In this document: piece by piece, positions 41,209 through 50,886 of the stretch | Layout: each line of letters begins with the position of its first letter | How positions within the stretch are numbered: the first letter of the stretch is position 1 | The notes under the pieces: generated by a model | The model's input: the letters and a program-made list of their open reading frames with translations, nothing else | What the model was told of the DNA's origin: nothing | Database searches by the model: none | Made by a program: the position numbers and the translations under genes | From: Rariglobus sp967755175 | GTDB taxonomy: Bacteria > Verrucomicrobiota > Verrucomicrobiia > Opitutales > Opitutaceae | Length of the DNA: 64,000 bases | Reading direction: 5' to 3' | Assembly: GCA_967755175.1 (NCBI GenBank) | Contig: CBRAFO010000001.1 | Span: forward strand, 1-64,000

Positions 41209-42711
41209 ATGAAACCAATCGTATTTAACAATACCGTATTGCGCGACGGCCACCAGTCCCTCGCGGCCACGCGCATGACCACTGCGCAAATGCTGCCCGT
41301 TGCGGGCCAGCTTGATGCGTTCGGATTCGGTGCCCTTGAGACGTGGGGCGGCGCGACGATCGATTCGTGCCTGCGTTACCTCAACGAGAACCCCTTCGAT
41401 CGCCTCGACAAGCTCAAGGCCGCCGCACCGCGCACACCGCACATGATGCTGCTGCGTGGACAAAACATCGTGCAATACACGAGTTTCCCGGACGACGTGG
41501 TCGAGGCATTCGTGCGCTGTTCCGCCAAGCACGGGATGGATATTTTCCGCATCTTCGACGCCCTCAACGATGCCCGGAACCTGCGCACTGCCATCCGCAC
41601 GGTGAAGGCCGCCGGCAAGCACGCGCAAGGCGCCATCTGCTACACCACCAGCCCGGTGCACACGCCTGAAAAACTCGCCGCGCTCGCCGACGAACTCGTG
41701 GCGATGGAGTGCGATTCGATTTGTATCAAGGACATGGCTGGCCTCCTGAGCCCGCGGATCACCTATGATCTAGTGAAGGCCATCAAGTCGCGCCACACGC
41801 TCCCGGTTATCGTGCATAGCCATGACACCGCGGGCCTGGCGCTTGCCTCTTACCTCGCGGCCATTGATGCCGGCGCGGACGCGGTCGATACCTCGATCAC
41901 TCCTTTCGCCAACGGCACTGGCCAGCCGGACACCGTGCGTATGCAAGCCGCCTTGGCCGGCAATCCTCGTGAACCGCACTATGATCCGCGTGCGCTTTTC
42001 GAACTGCGCAAATACTTCGAAGGCGTGGCGGTTGACCTCGCCAAGTTCATGAGCCCGGCCAACGACCGCGTGGATAGCGACGCTCTTTGTTACCAAGTCC
42101 CGGGCGGCATGCTGAGCAACTTCCGCACGCAGCTCGTCGACATGAAGATGTCGGACCGCTTCAACGACGTCATGGCCGAGGTGCCCGTCGTGCGCGAAGC
42201 GCTCGGCTGGATTCCGCTGGTCACGCCGACCTCTCAGATCGTCGGCACGCAGGCCATGCTCAACGTCAAGTTCGGCCGCTGGAAGAATCTCGCTCAAGCA
42301 ACCATCGACATCGCGATGGGTAAATACGGACGTCCGCCCGGCCCGCTCAATCCCGAGCTGCTCGCCTTAGCGCGTAAACAATCCGGTCAGGAGCCGATCA
42401 CGGGTCGTCCGGCCGATCTGCTTTCGCCGCGGATGCCGGCGCTGCGCGAAGAACTCGCCGCTAAAAAGATCCCGGTGTCCGATGAAAACGCGGTGCTCTT
42501 CGCGATGTTCCCGCGTGAGACCGAAGCCTTCTATCATCCGAAGCCTGCTCCCGCTGCACCCGCGACGCCCGTGGTTGCAGTTACCTCGGTGCCCGCTGCT
42601 CCGGCCAAGGTTATTCCTGCTGATCCGGCGCACACTCCCGGCCGGGTTACGCGCTATGCACTCACCATCAACGAGCGCCGTTACGAGACCAGTGTTGAAG
42701 TCGTTAACTGA
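41209..42711 (+). CDS. oadA: Carboxyltransferase subunit, OadA/transcarboxylase 5S type
   Basis: 500 aa. The TIM-barrel carboxyltransferase domain (about 1-270) has LRDGHQSLAATRM, IKDMAGLLSP and the metal-binding HSHDTAGLA; the conserved carboxylase domain follows to about 430. These transfer CO2 between carboxybiotin and pyruvate/oxaloacetate. After an Ala/Pro linker, the last 18 residues (YALTINERRYETSVEVVN) are only the first strands of a biotinyl domain; no MKM site follows. Biotin must therefore come from the separate carrier at 50473. It is first in a long plus-strand cluster and lies eight bases before mutA. It may be the pyruvate-side half of a transcarboxylase. Confidence 0.88.
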   Translation: MKPIVFNNTVLRDGHQSLAATRMTTAQMLPVAGQLDAFGFGALETWGGATIDSCLRYLNENPFDRLDKLKAAAPRTPHMMLLRGQNIVQYTSFPDDVVEAFVRCSAKHGMDIFRIFDALNDARNLRTAIRTVKAAGKHAQGAICYTTSPVHTPEKLAALADELVAMECDSICIKDMAGLLSPRITYDLVKAIKSRHTLPVIVHSHDTAGLALASYLAAIDAGADAVDTSITPFANGTGQPDTVRMQAALAGNPREPHYDPRALFELRKYFEGVAVDLAKFMSPANDRVDSDALCYQVPGGMLSNFRTQLVDMKMSDRFNDVMAEVPVVREALGWIPLVTPTSQIVGTQAMLNVKFGRWKNLAQATIDIAMGKYGRPPGPLNPELLALARKQSGQEPITGRPADLLSPRMPALREELAAKKIPVSDENAVLFAMFPRETEAFYHPKPAPAAPATPVVAVTSVPAAPAKVIPADPAHTPGRVTRYALTINERRYETSVEVVN

Positions 42712-42719
42712 GCCAATTC

Positions 42720-44612
42720 ATGAGCACCACCACCGCCCCGCAAACGCTGTTCTCCGAATTTCCGGCAGCCACTCCGGCCGACTGGCGCAAAGCCGCAGAG
42801 GAATTCCTAGCAGGCGCATCGTTCGAAAAAAAACTAATCACGCGCACGCCTGAGGGCATCGATCTTCAGCCGATCTACACGCAAGAAGACACCGCTCGTT
42901 TGCCCGAGATGTGGCCCGGCTTGCCTCCCTACGTGCGCGGCAGCGATCCGCTCGGCAGTCGCGTGCAGGGCTGGCACATTTGCCAAGAACCCGGCGAAAC
43001 CGATCCGGCCGCGTTCAACGCCGCATTGCTGCGCGATCTTCAGCGCGGGCAAAACGCGGTGAGCGTGCCGGTCGCGCTGGCCGGTCACCTCGATGTGGTA
43101 TTGCGCGGTGTGGATTTGGCCGCGGTGCCGGTGTTTATTCGAGCCGGTGCCAACGCGGTGTCCTCTGCGACGGCGCTGTTCGACTTGGCTAAGAAACAAG
43201 GCTGTGCCGCCGCTGCGGTTAACGGTGCTCTGCTGGCCGATCCGCTCGGCGAACTCGTCTCTGCCGGTGCGCTCTCTTCAGACTTGGAGTCTGCCTACGA
43301 CGACATGGCGAAACTACTGCGTTTGCTCAAAACCAGCGGCTCTTCGTTGCGGACGTTCGGTGTGAACGCGGCCGCGTGGGCCGAAGCCGGTGGAAATGCC
43401 GTGCAAGAACTCGCCTTCGGCCTCGCGACCGGAATCGAGTATGTGCGCGCCTTGGACAAACGCGGTTTGACTGCTGACGAGACCGGGCCGCGCTTTCTGT
43501 TCACTTACGCGCTTGGTTCCAACCTGTTCATGGAAATCGCCAAGCTTCGTGCTGCGCGTCTGCTGTGGGCGCGAGCGATTGGCGCCGCTGGTGGCGAAGC
43601 CGATGCGCAACGGCTCGTTTGCCACGGTCGCACCACACGTTGGAACAAGACCGTGCTCGACCGGCACGTGAATCTTCTGCGGACCACGACCGAGGCATTC
43701 GCCGGTGTCGTCGGTGGCTGCGCGGGGCTTCAGGTCGGCGCATTCGATGAATGCATCCGCGTGCCGGACGATTTCTCACGCCGCCTTGCCCGCAACATCC
43801 AGATCATCCTCGCCGAGGAATGTCAGCTCGGACGCGTAGTCGATCCGGCCGGTGGCTCCTGGTATGTGGAAACCCTCACGCATCAGCTCGCCGAGAAAGC
43901 GTGGGCGCTCTTCCAAGAGATCGAACGCAAGGGCGGCATGGCCAGCGCGCTCAGCGCGGGTTATCCGCAGTCGCTGGTCGAGAAAACCGCAGCCGAACGC
44001 CTCTCTGCCGTCGCGATGCGTCGCGATGCCATCATCGGCACGAATCTCCATCCCAACTTGAAGGAGAAGCTGCCCGCGATAACCACCACTACCGGCGCCG
44101 TGTCCACTGCGGCTGCGAGTGGTGTCACGATGGTTAAACGCATCGTGCCGCGCCGTCGTGCCGAAGCGTTCGAAGCGTTGCGCCGTCGCACCGAGGCGGC
44201 ACTCGCTAGCACGGGCGTGCGTCCCAAGATCTTCCTGGCCTGCTTCGGTCCCCGCAAACAACACGCCGGCCGCGCTGAGTTCTCGGCGGGCTTTTTCGCT
44301 GCCGCAGGCTTCGAGGCCGTGTCTGAAAAGAAGGGCTTTGATACGCCTGAAGCCGCGGCACAGGCCGCCCTCGATTCGGGCGCGCCCGTGGTCGTGCTCT
44401 GCTCGACGGACGAAACCTATCCCGCCTTGGTTCCGCCCTGCGCACACGCGCTCAAGGACTCTGCTCACCAACCGTTCGTTGTGCTCGCGGGGCAGCCCGC
44501 CACGCCCGAGCTGCAGCAGCAGTTCAAGGCAGCCGGAGTCGATGAATTCATCCATCTCCGCTCCAACTGCGAAACCGTGCTCGCAGACATCCTCACCCAG
44601 ATCGGCCTCTGA
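42720..44612 (+). CDS. mutA: Methylmalonyl-CoA mutase small subunit
   Basis: This 630-aa protein is the non-catalytic small subunit. The TIM-barrel part spans about 60-450, with family motifs such as EECQLGRVVDPAGGSWYVETLT. The C-terminal cobalamin-fold domain (about 485-630) lacks the B12-binding DXHXXG motif: KQHAGR stands in its place. That loss is normal for small subunits. With MutB it isomerises succinyl-CoA and (R)-methylmalonyl-CoA. It sits between oadA and mutB, 17 bases from the latter. Confidence 0.92.
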   Translation: MSTTTAPQTLFSEFPAATPADWRKAAEEFLAGASFEKKLITRTPEGIDLQPIYTQEDTARLPEMWPGLPPYVRGSDPLGSRVQGWHICQEPGETDPAAFNAALLRDLQRGQNAVSVPVALAGHLDVVLRGVDLAAVPVFIRAGANAVSSATALFDLAKKQGCAAAAVNGALLADPLGELVSAGALSSDLESAYDDMAKLLRLLKTSGSSLRTFGVNAAAWAEAGGNAVQELAFGLATGIEYVRALDKRGLTADETGPRFLFTYALGSNLFMEIAKLRAARLLWARAIGAAGGEADAQRLVCHGRTTRWNKTVLDRHVNLLRTTTEAFAGVVGGCAGLQVGAFDECIRVPDDFSRRLARNIQIILAEECQLGRVVDPAGGSWYVETLTHQLAEKAWALFQEIERKGGMASALSAGYPQSLVEKTAAERLSAVAMRRDAIIGTNLHPNLKEKLPAITTTTGAVSTAAASGVTMVKRIVPRRRAEAFEALRRRTEAALASTGVRPKIFLACFGPRKQHAGRAEFSAGFFAAAGFEAVSEKKGFDTPEAAAQAALDSGAPVVVLCSTDETYPALVPPCAHALKDSAHQPFVVLAGQPATPELQQQFKAAGVDEFIHLRSNCETVLADILTQIGL

Positions 44613-44629
44613 CCCTTCATTTAAACGTC

Positions 44630-46810
44630 ATGAAACTTCCTGATTACACGGCCCTCCCGCTTGATGTCGCCGCTCCGACCGTCGCCACCTCCGCCGACTG
44701 GCGGGCCGCCGCGCAGGCTATCGCCGGTCTCGACGAACTGGGTGACTGGCAGACGATCGAGCAGATTCCCGTGAAGCCGGTTTACGGCCCGGCTGATCTG
44801 AGTGAAGTCGAACACCTCGGCTACACCGCCGGCATTGCCCCGTATCTGCGCGGTCCTTACGCGACGATGTATGTGCTCAAGCCGTGGACCATCCGCCAAT
44901 ACGCGGGCTTCTCCACTGCCACCGAGTCCAATGCGTTCTATAAGCGCAACCTTGCCGCGGGCCAGATGGGCCTTTCCGTGGCGTTCGATCTCGCGACACA
45001 CCGCGGTTACGACAGCGACCACCCGCGCGTGGTGGGTGACGTGGGAAAGGCGGGCGTTGCCATCGACTCCGTGCTCGACATGCAGGCGCTCTTCGCTGGC
45101 ATTCCGCTCGATCGTATTAGCGTTTCCATGACGATGAACGGCGCGGTGCTGCCCGTGCTCGCGTTCTACATCGCGGCCGCCCTGGAGTCCGGCGTGAAGA
45201 TGGACCAGCTCGCCGGCACGATCCAGAACGACATCCTCAAGGAATACATGGTGCGGAATACCTACATTTATCCGCCCAGCCCCTCGATGAAGATCATCGC
45301 GGATATCTTTGAGTTCACTTCGCAAAATATGCCGAAGTTCAACTCTATCTCGATCTCCGGTTACCACATGCAGGAGGCCGGAGCCACTGCCGACCTGGAA
45401 CTGGCTTATACGCTCGCCGATGGTCTCGAATACCTGCGCACCGGCATCAAGGCCGGCATTGATATCGACGCCTTTGCGCCGCGCCTTTCGTTCTTCTGGG
45501 CGCAGGGCAAGAACCTATTCATGGAGGTCGCCAAAATGCGCGCCGGCCGCCTTCTCTGGTCGAAGCTCGTCAAGCAGTTCAATCCGCAGAACCCGAAATC
45601 CATGGCGTTGCGCACGCATTCGCAGACCTCGGGTTGGTCGCTGACGGAACAGGATCCGTTTAACAATGTCGCACGCACGTGCATCGAAGCGATGGCCGCC
45701 ACCCTCGGTCACACGCAGAGCCTGCACACCAACTCGCTGGACGAAGCCATCGCGTTGCCCACCGACTTCTCCGCTCGTATCGCTCGCAATACGCAGCTGT
45801 TTCTGCAGGCCGAATCTGGCATTTGCAGCGTGGTCGATCCGTGGGGTGGCAGCTACTACGTCGAAAAGCTCACGCACGATCTCGTCGAGAAAGCCTGGGC
45901 GCATATCGAGGAGGTCGAGAAGCTCGGCGGCATGGCTAAGGCCATCGAGACCGGCCTGCCGAAACTCCGCATCGAAGAGGCCGCTGCTCGCCGTCAGGCG
46001 ATGATCGACTCCGGCCAGGAGACCATCGTCGGTGTGAATAAGCACCGCCTCGAACAGGAAGATCCGATGGAAATCCTGGAGGTGGACAACACCGCCGTGC
46101 GCGAGGCGCAGATCAAGCAGTTGAAGCAGCTCCGCGCGGAACGCGATACTACCAAGGTCAACGCGTGCCTCGCCGCGCTCACCGCCGCCGCCACGTCGGG
46201 GCAGGGGAACCTGCTCGCGCTCAGCATCGAGGCCGCCAAGGCCCGCGCCACGCTCGGCGAAATCTCGGATGCGCTCGAAGTGGTTTATGGACGTTACAAG
46301 GCGCAGATCCGCACCGTGGCGGGCGTTTACAACCGTGCGTTCTCCAGCGGGGAATCCGAGGTCACCCGCGTTCGCGAAATGGCTGATGCCTTTGCCGCCC
46401 GCGAAGGTCGCCGTCCGCGCATCCTCATCGCCAAGCTCGGTCAGGACGGCCATGACCGCGGTGCCAAGGTGGTCGCCACCGCCATGGCGGACATGGGCTT
46501 CGACGTGGACATCGGTGCGCTCTTCCAGACTCCGGAAGAAGCTGCGCGCGACGCCGTGGAAAACGACGTGCACGCTATCGCGATGAGTTCCCTTGCCGGT
46601 GGACACAAAACCCTGTTGCCGCAGCTCGTGGCCGAGCTGAAGAAGCATGGCCGTGAAGACATCCTTGTCGTCGCCGGCGGGGTGATTCCCGCGCAGGACT
46701 ACGCGTTCCTCTACGAAAACGGAGCCGCCGCAGTCTTCGGTCCCGGCACTCCGGTTCCTCGTTCCGCCGTCATCGTGCTGGAGAAACTTGGCTCGGTCGG
46801 CGTGGGCTAA
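44630..46810 (+). CDS. mutB: Methylmalonyl-CoA mutase large (catalytic) subunit
   Basis: 726 aa, standard length. The substrate barrel holds RGPYATMY and GLSVAFDLATHRGYDSD motifs with the active-site Tyr/His region, and QTSGWSLTEQDPFNN. The C-terminal domain binds adenosylcobalamin through DGHDRG (about residue 606-611), followed by SSLAGGH and VVAGGVIP. It catalyses the radical rearrangement between succinyl-CoA and methylmalonyl-CoA. meaB follows after 13 bases, as is common. Confidence 0.96.
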   Translation: MKLPDYTALPLDVAAPTVATSADWRAAAQAIAGLDELGDWQTIEQIPVKPVYGPADLSEVEHLGYTAGIAPYLRGPYATMYVLKPWTIRQYAGFSTATESNAFYKRNLAAGQMGLSVAFDLATHRGYDSDHPRVVGDVGKAGVAIDSVLDMQALFAGIPLDRISVSMTMNGAVLPVLAFYIAAALESGVKMDQLAGTIQNDILKEYMVRNTYIYPPSPSMKIIADIFEFTSQNMPKFNSISISGYHMQEAGATADLELAYTLADGLEYLRTGIKAGIDIDAFAPRLSFFWAQGKNLFMEVAKMRAGRLLWSKLVKQFNPQNPKSMALRTHSQTSGWSLTEQDPFNNVARTCIEAMAATLGHTQSLHTNSLDEAIALPTDFSARIARNTQLFLQAESGICSVVDPWGGSYYVEKLTHDLVEKAWAHIEEVEKLGGMAKAIETGLPKLRIEEAAARRQAMIDSGQETIVGVNKHRLEQEDPMEILEVDNTAVREAQIKQLKQLRAERDTTKVNACLAALTAAATSGQGNLLALSIEAAKARATLGEISDALEVVYGRYKAQIRTVAGVYNRAFSSGESEVTRVREMADAFAAREGRRPRILIAKLGQDGHDRGAKVVATAMADMGFDVDIGALFQTPEEAARDAVENDVHAIAMSSLAGGHKTLLPQLVAELKKHGREDILVVAGGVIPAQDYAFLYENGAAAVFGPGTPVPRSAVIVLEKLGSVGVG

Positions 46811-46823
46811 AAATCCATCACCC

Positions 46824-47924
46824 GTGAACACCGAATCCGCCCGACCCGACTGGGTGCCCGACGACGCGGGACGCGAGTTCACGACCCACATCGTCGCTGG
46901 CAAAGCCATGCCTGCGCCGGAAAGTCGTCCGCGTCGTCGGCGCGCGGTCGAGACGGCTGAGGCGCTCGCCGCAGCGATTCGCGCCGGCGACCGGGGCGCG
47001 CTCGCACGCGGGATCACGTTGGTGGAAAGCCGCGCGCCGATTCACCGGGAGGCCGCTGACGATTTGCTTCGCCTGCTGACTCCGTTGGCGGGCGGAGCGA
47101 TGCGCGTTGGCATCACCGGGGTTCCCGGCGCGGGCAAGAGCACGTTCATCGACGCACTTGGAGTGCAGCTCTGCGATCAGGGGCGTCGCCTCGCGGTGTT
47201 GTCGGTCGATCCCAGCAGCCCTGTTACCCACGGGAGCATCTTGGGCGACAAGACGCGTATGGAAACGCTGTCGCGACGCCCGAATGTTTTCATTCGGCCG
47301 TCGCCAAGTGGAGATGAGTTGGGCGGAGTCGCACGTCGCACGCGCGAGACGATTGTTCTTTGTGAAGCTGCGGGCTTCGAGATCGTCTTCGTCGAGACCG
47401 TCGGGGTGGGGCAGAGCGAGGTGCTCGTGCGTGGCATGGTGGATTGTTTCCTCGTGCTCCTGCTCGCCGGAGCGGGCGATGAGTTGCAGGGCATTAAGAA
47501 GGGTATTCTCGAACTCGCCGATATTCTCACGGTGAACAAGGCCGACGGTGACAACCGTCCGCGGGCCGAAGCCGCGCGGCGCGAGTTCAGCCGTGCGTTG
47601 CACTATCTCTCCACTCCGGCTGGCGCATGGCAGCCTCAGGTCCTCGCGTGTTCTGCTGTTTCGGGCGAGGGCATCACGGACGTGTGGAAGATGGTGGAGA
47701 AGTTTTTCATGCAGGCCTGCGCCTGCGGAGAGTTCGCGCTGCGCCGTCAGGATCAGGCGCACGCGTGGCTCGACGCGTTGGTGCTGGAGGGCCTGCGCGA
47801 GACCTATGCGCGTCGGGTTGGCCTTACTCCTCTGGTCGCTGAAATTGAGGCGCAGGTGCGAGCAGGCCGGTTGCCTGCTCCGGAGGGTGCCCAACGCCTG
47901 CTCGCCGCCGCCGGATTCGTATGA
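46824..47924 (+). CDS. meaB: MeaB-type G3E GTPase, mutase chaperone
   Basis: 366 aa from a GTG at 46824; the longer frame overlaps mutB and has no homology there. Walker A GVPGAGKST, the switch region DPSSPVTHGSILGDKTRM, and ETVGVGQSE mark the ArgK/MeaB family; NKADGDN is the guanine-specificity motif. MeaB protects and loads cobalamin on methylmalonyl-CoA mutase, fitting its place after mutB. The first 50 residues are Arg/Pro-rich and poorly conserved. Confidence 0.93.
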   Translation: MNTESARPDWVPDDAGREFTTHIVAGKAMPAPESRPRRRRAVETAEALAAAIRAGDRGALARGITLVESRAPIHREAADDLLRLLTPLAGGAMRVGITGVPGAGKSTFIDALGVQLCDQGRRLAVLSVDPSSPVTHGSILGDKTRMETLSRRPNVFIRPSPSGDELGGVARRTRETIVLCEAAGFEIVFVETVGVGQSEVLVRGMVDCFLVLLLAGAGDELQGIKKGILELADILTVNKADGDNRPRAEAARREFSRALHYLSTPAGAWQPQVLACSAVSGEGITDVWKMVEKFFMQACACGEFALRRQDQAHAWLDALVLEGLRETYARRVGLTPLVAEIEAQVRAGRLPAPEGAQRLLAAAGFV

Positions 47925-48037
47925 ACTGAAAGCGCGCTAAGCACAAAAACCGTGCATGCGCATTACTGGCCAATATCCGCGCAGTTCTCGGCGCGTGATC
48001 AGGGTAGGATGGGCGCATCCCCCTAACACTTTCCCCC

Positions 48038-48460
48038 ATGATTCAATCCATCGACCATCTGGGCATCGCAGTTCGCTCGCTCGACGAAGCGATTCCCCTC
48101 TACGAACAAGCGCTTGGGCTTCGTTGCCTCGGCCGCGAAGAAGTGGCTTCGCAGCGCGTGCGCACGGCGTTTTTTGACGTCGGTGGAGTTCATCTGGAAC
48201 TACTGGAACCCACTGCGCCGGAGAGCCCCATTGCCAAGTTCATCACCGACCGGGGCGAGGGTATTCACCATATCGCTTTCCGCACCGACGACATCGGCGC
48301 GCAGCTTAAACAGGCGGCGGGTGCGGGCGTGCGCCTTATTCACGAACAGCCCTTCGATGGAGCCGCGGGCAAGCTGGTGGCCTTCCTACACCCGAAGTCC
48401 ACGCGAGGCGTGCTCACCGAATTGTGCGCCGTGAAACCGGGCGCCGACGCCGCCCATTAA
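48038..48460 (+). CDS. mce: Methylmalonyl-CoA epimerase
   Basis: 140 aa, typical for the vicinal-oxygen-chelate fold enzyme. IDHLGIAVRSLDEAIPLYEQALGL starts the first module with the metal-ligand His; VHLELLEP and EGIHHIAFRTDDI contain the remaining ligands (Glu/His). It interconverts (R)- and (S)-methylmalonyl-CoA, linking the mutase to the decarboxylase that follows 29 bases later. The 113-base gap before it is the largest in the early cluster and could hold a second promoter; none is recognisable. Confidence 0.94.
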   Translation: MIQSIDHLGIAVRSLDEAIPLYEQALGLRCLGREEVASQRVRTAFFDVGGVHLELLEPTAPESPIAKFITDRGEGIHHIAFRTDDIGAQLKQAAGAGVRLIHEQPFDGAAGKLVAFLHPKSTRGVLTELCAVKPGADAAH

Positions 48461-48489
48461 ACTGAACAAAGAGTCCGAGGAACCCCATC

Positions 48490-50043
48490 ATGGCCATCGC
48501 ACCTGAACTGCTTATTGAACTCGCCGAAAAGCGTCGCATCGCGCTCGCTGCCGGCGGCCTGGACAAACTTGAGGCCCGCCGTGCCAAGGGTTTGATGAAT
48601 GCTCGTGAGCGCCTGTTGGCGCTCTTCGACCCGAATACTTTCACGGAGTGGGGCATGCATACCGACCACGACTGCCACGACTTCGGCATGGAGGATAAAT
48701 CCTTTCCGGGTGACGGTGTCGTCACCGGTGTTGGCTATGTTAACGGCCGTCCCGTCGCGGCGTTCAGCCAAGACTTCACCGTCGGCGGTGGTGCGCTTGG
48801 CCGCATTCATGCCCGCAAGATTTGTGACCTCATGGACTACGCCCAGCAGTCCGGTATGCCCGTCCTCGGCATCAACGACTCGGGTGGCGCCCGCATCCAA
48901 GAGGGCGACGAATCGCTTTCCGGTTACGGACAGGTTTTCTTCCGCAACGTTTTGCTCTCCGGTGTGGTCCCGCAGCTCTCGATCATCGCGGGTCCTTGCG
49001 CGGGTGGTGCGGCTTACTCGCCTGCGCTTACCGACTTCATCATCATGACGAAGACCAACGCGCAGATGTTCATCTGCGGCCCTGAGGTCATCAAGGCTGC
49101 TACGGGTGAAGTCGTCACCATGGACCAAGTGGGTAGCGCGATGGCCCACGCCTCGGTGAGCGGCAACGTTCACTTCGTCGCCAACGATGAAATCCACGCG
49201 CTCGAAATCGCGAAGAAGCTTTTCTCGTTCCTGCCCTCGAACAACGTCATGGACCCGCCGCATCGGCCCACGCCGTCGCTCGTCCTTGAGTCCGATCCGG
49301 GCATGAACGAACTCGTGCCCGCTGACCCCAAGTCTCCGCTCGATGTCCAGAAGGTCATCGCGCGGCTCGTAGATGGCGGCGACTTCCTCGAAGTGCACAA
49401 GGACTGGGCCAAAAACCTCGTCGTGGGTTTTGCCCGCATCGAGGGCTTGGTGGTCGGCATCGTCGCCAACCAGCCGATGGTGAAAGCCGGCACGCTCGAC
49501 ATCGATTCATCCGACAAAGGCGCCCGATTCATCCGCTTCTGCAACGTCTTCAACATCCCGGTGGTCACGCTCGTTGACATTCCCGGTTTCATGCCGGGCT
49601 CTGCGCAGGAACGCGGCGGCATCATCCGTCATGGTGCGAAGATGCTCTTTGCCTACGCTTCGGCGACCGTGCCGAAGATCACCATCATCATGCGCAAAGC
49701 CTACGGTGGTGCCTACCTCGCGATGTGCTCCAGCGATATGGGCGCAGACCTTGTTTATGCGTGGCCTTGCGCGGAAATTGCAGTGATGGGCGCGGACGGT
49801 GCGGCGAAAATTCTCTTTAAGCGCGAGATCGCCGCCGCCGCCGATCCGAAGGCCAAGGAGAAGGAACTCGCGGCTGACTACCGTGAGAAGTTCGCCTCGC
49901 CCTATACGGCAGCGCGCAAAGGCATGATCACCGACGTGATCGAGCCCGCTCAGACCCGCAGTATTGTGGCGCTCGCACTTCGAAACACGTTATCCAAACG
50001 CGAGACTCGCCCACCCAAGAAGCACGGCAACATCCCGCTCTGA
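48490..50043 (+). CDS. mmdA: Methylmalonyl-CoA decarboxylase alpha / carboxyltransferase (12S-like)
   Basis: 517 aa. The carboxyltransferase motifs of the PccB/MmdA/12S family are clear: RLLALFDPNTFTEWG, GDGVVTGVGYVNGRPV, GINDSGGARIQEG, GPCAGGAAYSPA and, in the second half, VTLVDIPGFMPGSAQE with MRKAYGGAYLAM. It moves the carboxyl group of (S)-methylmalonyl-CoA to biotin, giving propionyl-CoA. The next genes encode the membrane and biotin subunits, which favours a sodium-pump decarboxylase; the 5S-like protein at 41209 also allows transcarboxylation. Confidence 0.95.
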   Translation: MAIAPELLIELAEKRRIALAAGGLDKLEARRAKGLMNARERLLALFDPNTFTEWGMHTDHDCHDFGMEDKSFPGDGVVTGVGYVNGRPVAAFSQDFTVGGGALGRIHARKICDLMDYAQQSGMPVLGINDSGGARIQEGDESLSGYGQVFFRNVLLSGVVPQLSIIAGPCAGGAAYSPALTDFIIMTKTNAQMFICGPEVIKAATGEVVTMDQVGSAMAHASVSGNVHFVANDEIHALEIAKKLFSFLPSNNVMDPPHRPTPSLVLESDPGMNELVPADPKSPLDVQKVIARLVDGGDFLEVHKDWAKNLVVGFARIEGLVVGIVANQPMVKAGTLDIDSSDKGARFIRFCNVFNIPVVTLVDIPGFMPGSAQERGGIIRHGAKMLFAYASATVPKITIIMRKAYGGAYLAMCSSDMGADLVYAWPCAEIAVMGADGAAKILFKREIAAAADPKAKEKELAADYREKFASPYTAARKGMITDVIEPAQTRSIVALALRNTLSKRETRPPKKHGNIPL

Positions 50044-50058
50044 TTGGCGCTCCCCACC

Positions 50059-50454
50059 ATGTTCATCCCGTCGATCACGCCTCTCGCCACTGCGGCACCG
50101 GATGTTGTTCAAGTGGGCCAACCGCTCTTTGGGAACATCTGGTTGGCGTTGCTCGCAGTGATGGCGTTTATCGCGGTGTTTTTGGGATTGGTGGCGCTGC
50201 TCGGCCGCTGGCTGGCCGCCACTCATCCGGATGCACCGGTGCGTCCGGCTCACGCCGTGGTGCCGGAGCCTGCGATTCCCGAAGTGACCACCGCAATCAT
50301 CGCCGCTGCGATTGCCGCCACCATTGGCGAGAATGCCAAAGTCACTGCTGTCCGGCTCGTGGCGGCGCCGGTGATTCCGACCATCGAAACGCTCATGCAG
50401 CAGTGGTCCATGGAAGGCCGCCGCCAAATCTACTCATCACACAAAGTTCGTTAA
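50059..50454 (+). CDS. mmdD: Decarboxylase delta/OadG-type membrane subunit
   Basis: 131 aa. One membrane helix (about residues 27-50), then an Ala/Pro linker and a short helix motif IIAAAIAATIGENAKVTAVRL, ending WSMEGRRQIYSSHKVR. This layout is that of OadG/MmdD, which holds the complex together at the membrane. The ATG at 50059 was preferred to a TTG at 50044. The terminal GRR-x-I-x-x-SH-x-x-R pattern recurs in the small gene at 52628. Confidence 0.88.
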   Translation: MFIPSITPLATAAPDVVQVGQPLFGNIWLALLAVMAFIAVFLGLVALLGRWLAATHPDAPVRPAHAVVPEPAIPEVTTAIIAAAIAATIGENAKVTAVRLVAAPVIPTIETLMQQWSMEGRRQIYSSHKVR

Positions 50455-50472
50455 TCGAAAAAATTTACCTCT

Positions 50473-50871
50473 ATGAAAAAGCTCCGAGTCACCGTTGAAG
50501 GCAAAGTTTACGAAGTGCTCGTCGAAGTGCTCGACGAAGGCGCGCCAGCCGTCGCCTCCCGCGCTTCGGCTCCTGCACCTGCTCCCGCGCCGGCCCCTGT
50601 GGCCACCCACGTCCCCGCAGCCGCGCCGGCCGCCCCAGCTCCTCGTGCCGTAGCGGGCGCGGGCGACATCACTTGCCCGCTCTCCGGCAAACTCGTTTCC
50701 ATCGACGTGAAGCCGGGCCAGATGGTCGATGAAGGTGCCCAGGTCGCCACCATCGAGGCGATGAAAATGAACACCTACATCTACGCGCCGAAATCTGGCA
50801 AAATTGGCGATATCCTCGCTGCCCCCGGCGATGGCGTTGAGGAAGGTTCCGTGCTGATCCGTATGACCTGA
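50473..50871 (+). CDS. mmdC: Biotin carrier subunit (gamma / 1.3S type)
   Basis: 132 aa. It begins MKKLRVTVEGKVYEVLVEVL, followed by an Ala/Pro linker (about 24-62) and a complete biotinyl domain with the biotinylation site EAMKMN, Lys98. It shuttles CO2 between the carboxyltransferase(s) and the beta subunit in the membrane. Because the 5S-like subunit lacks its own biotin domain, this one carrier may serve both enzymes. Confidence 0.95.
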   Translation: MKKLRVTVEGKVYEVLVEVLDEGAPAVASRASAPAPAPAPAPVATHVPAAAPAAPAPRAVAGAGDITCPLSGKLVSIDVKPGQMVDEGAQVATIEAMKMNTYIYAPKSGKIGDILAAPGDGVEEGSVLIRMT

Positions 50872-50886
50872 CCCTGTCTTCAGTCC

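Noticed and set aside
41013..41282. 90-codon N-terminal extension of surE
   Set aside because: The canonical SurE N-terminus begins at the ATG at 41012; the extension has no homology and covers the divergent promoter gap.
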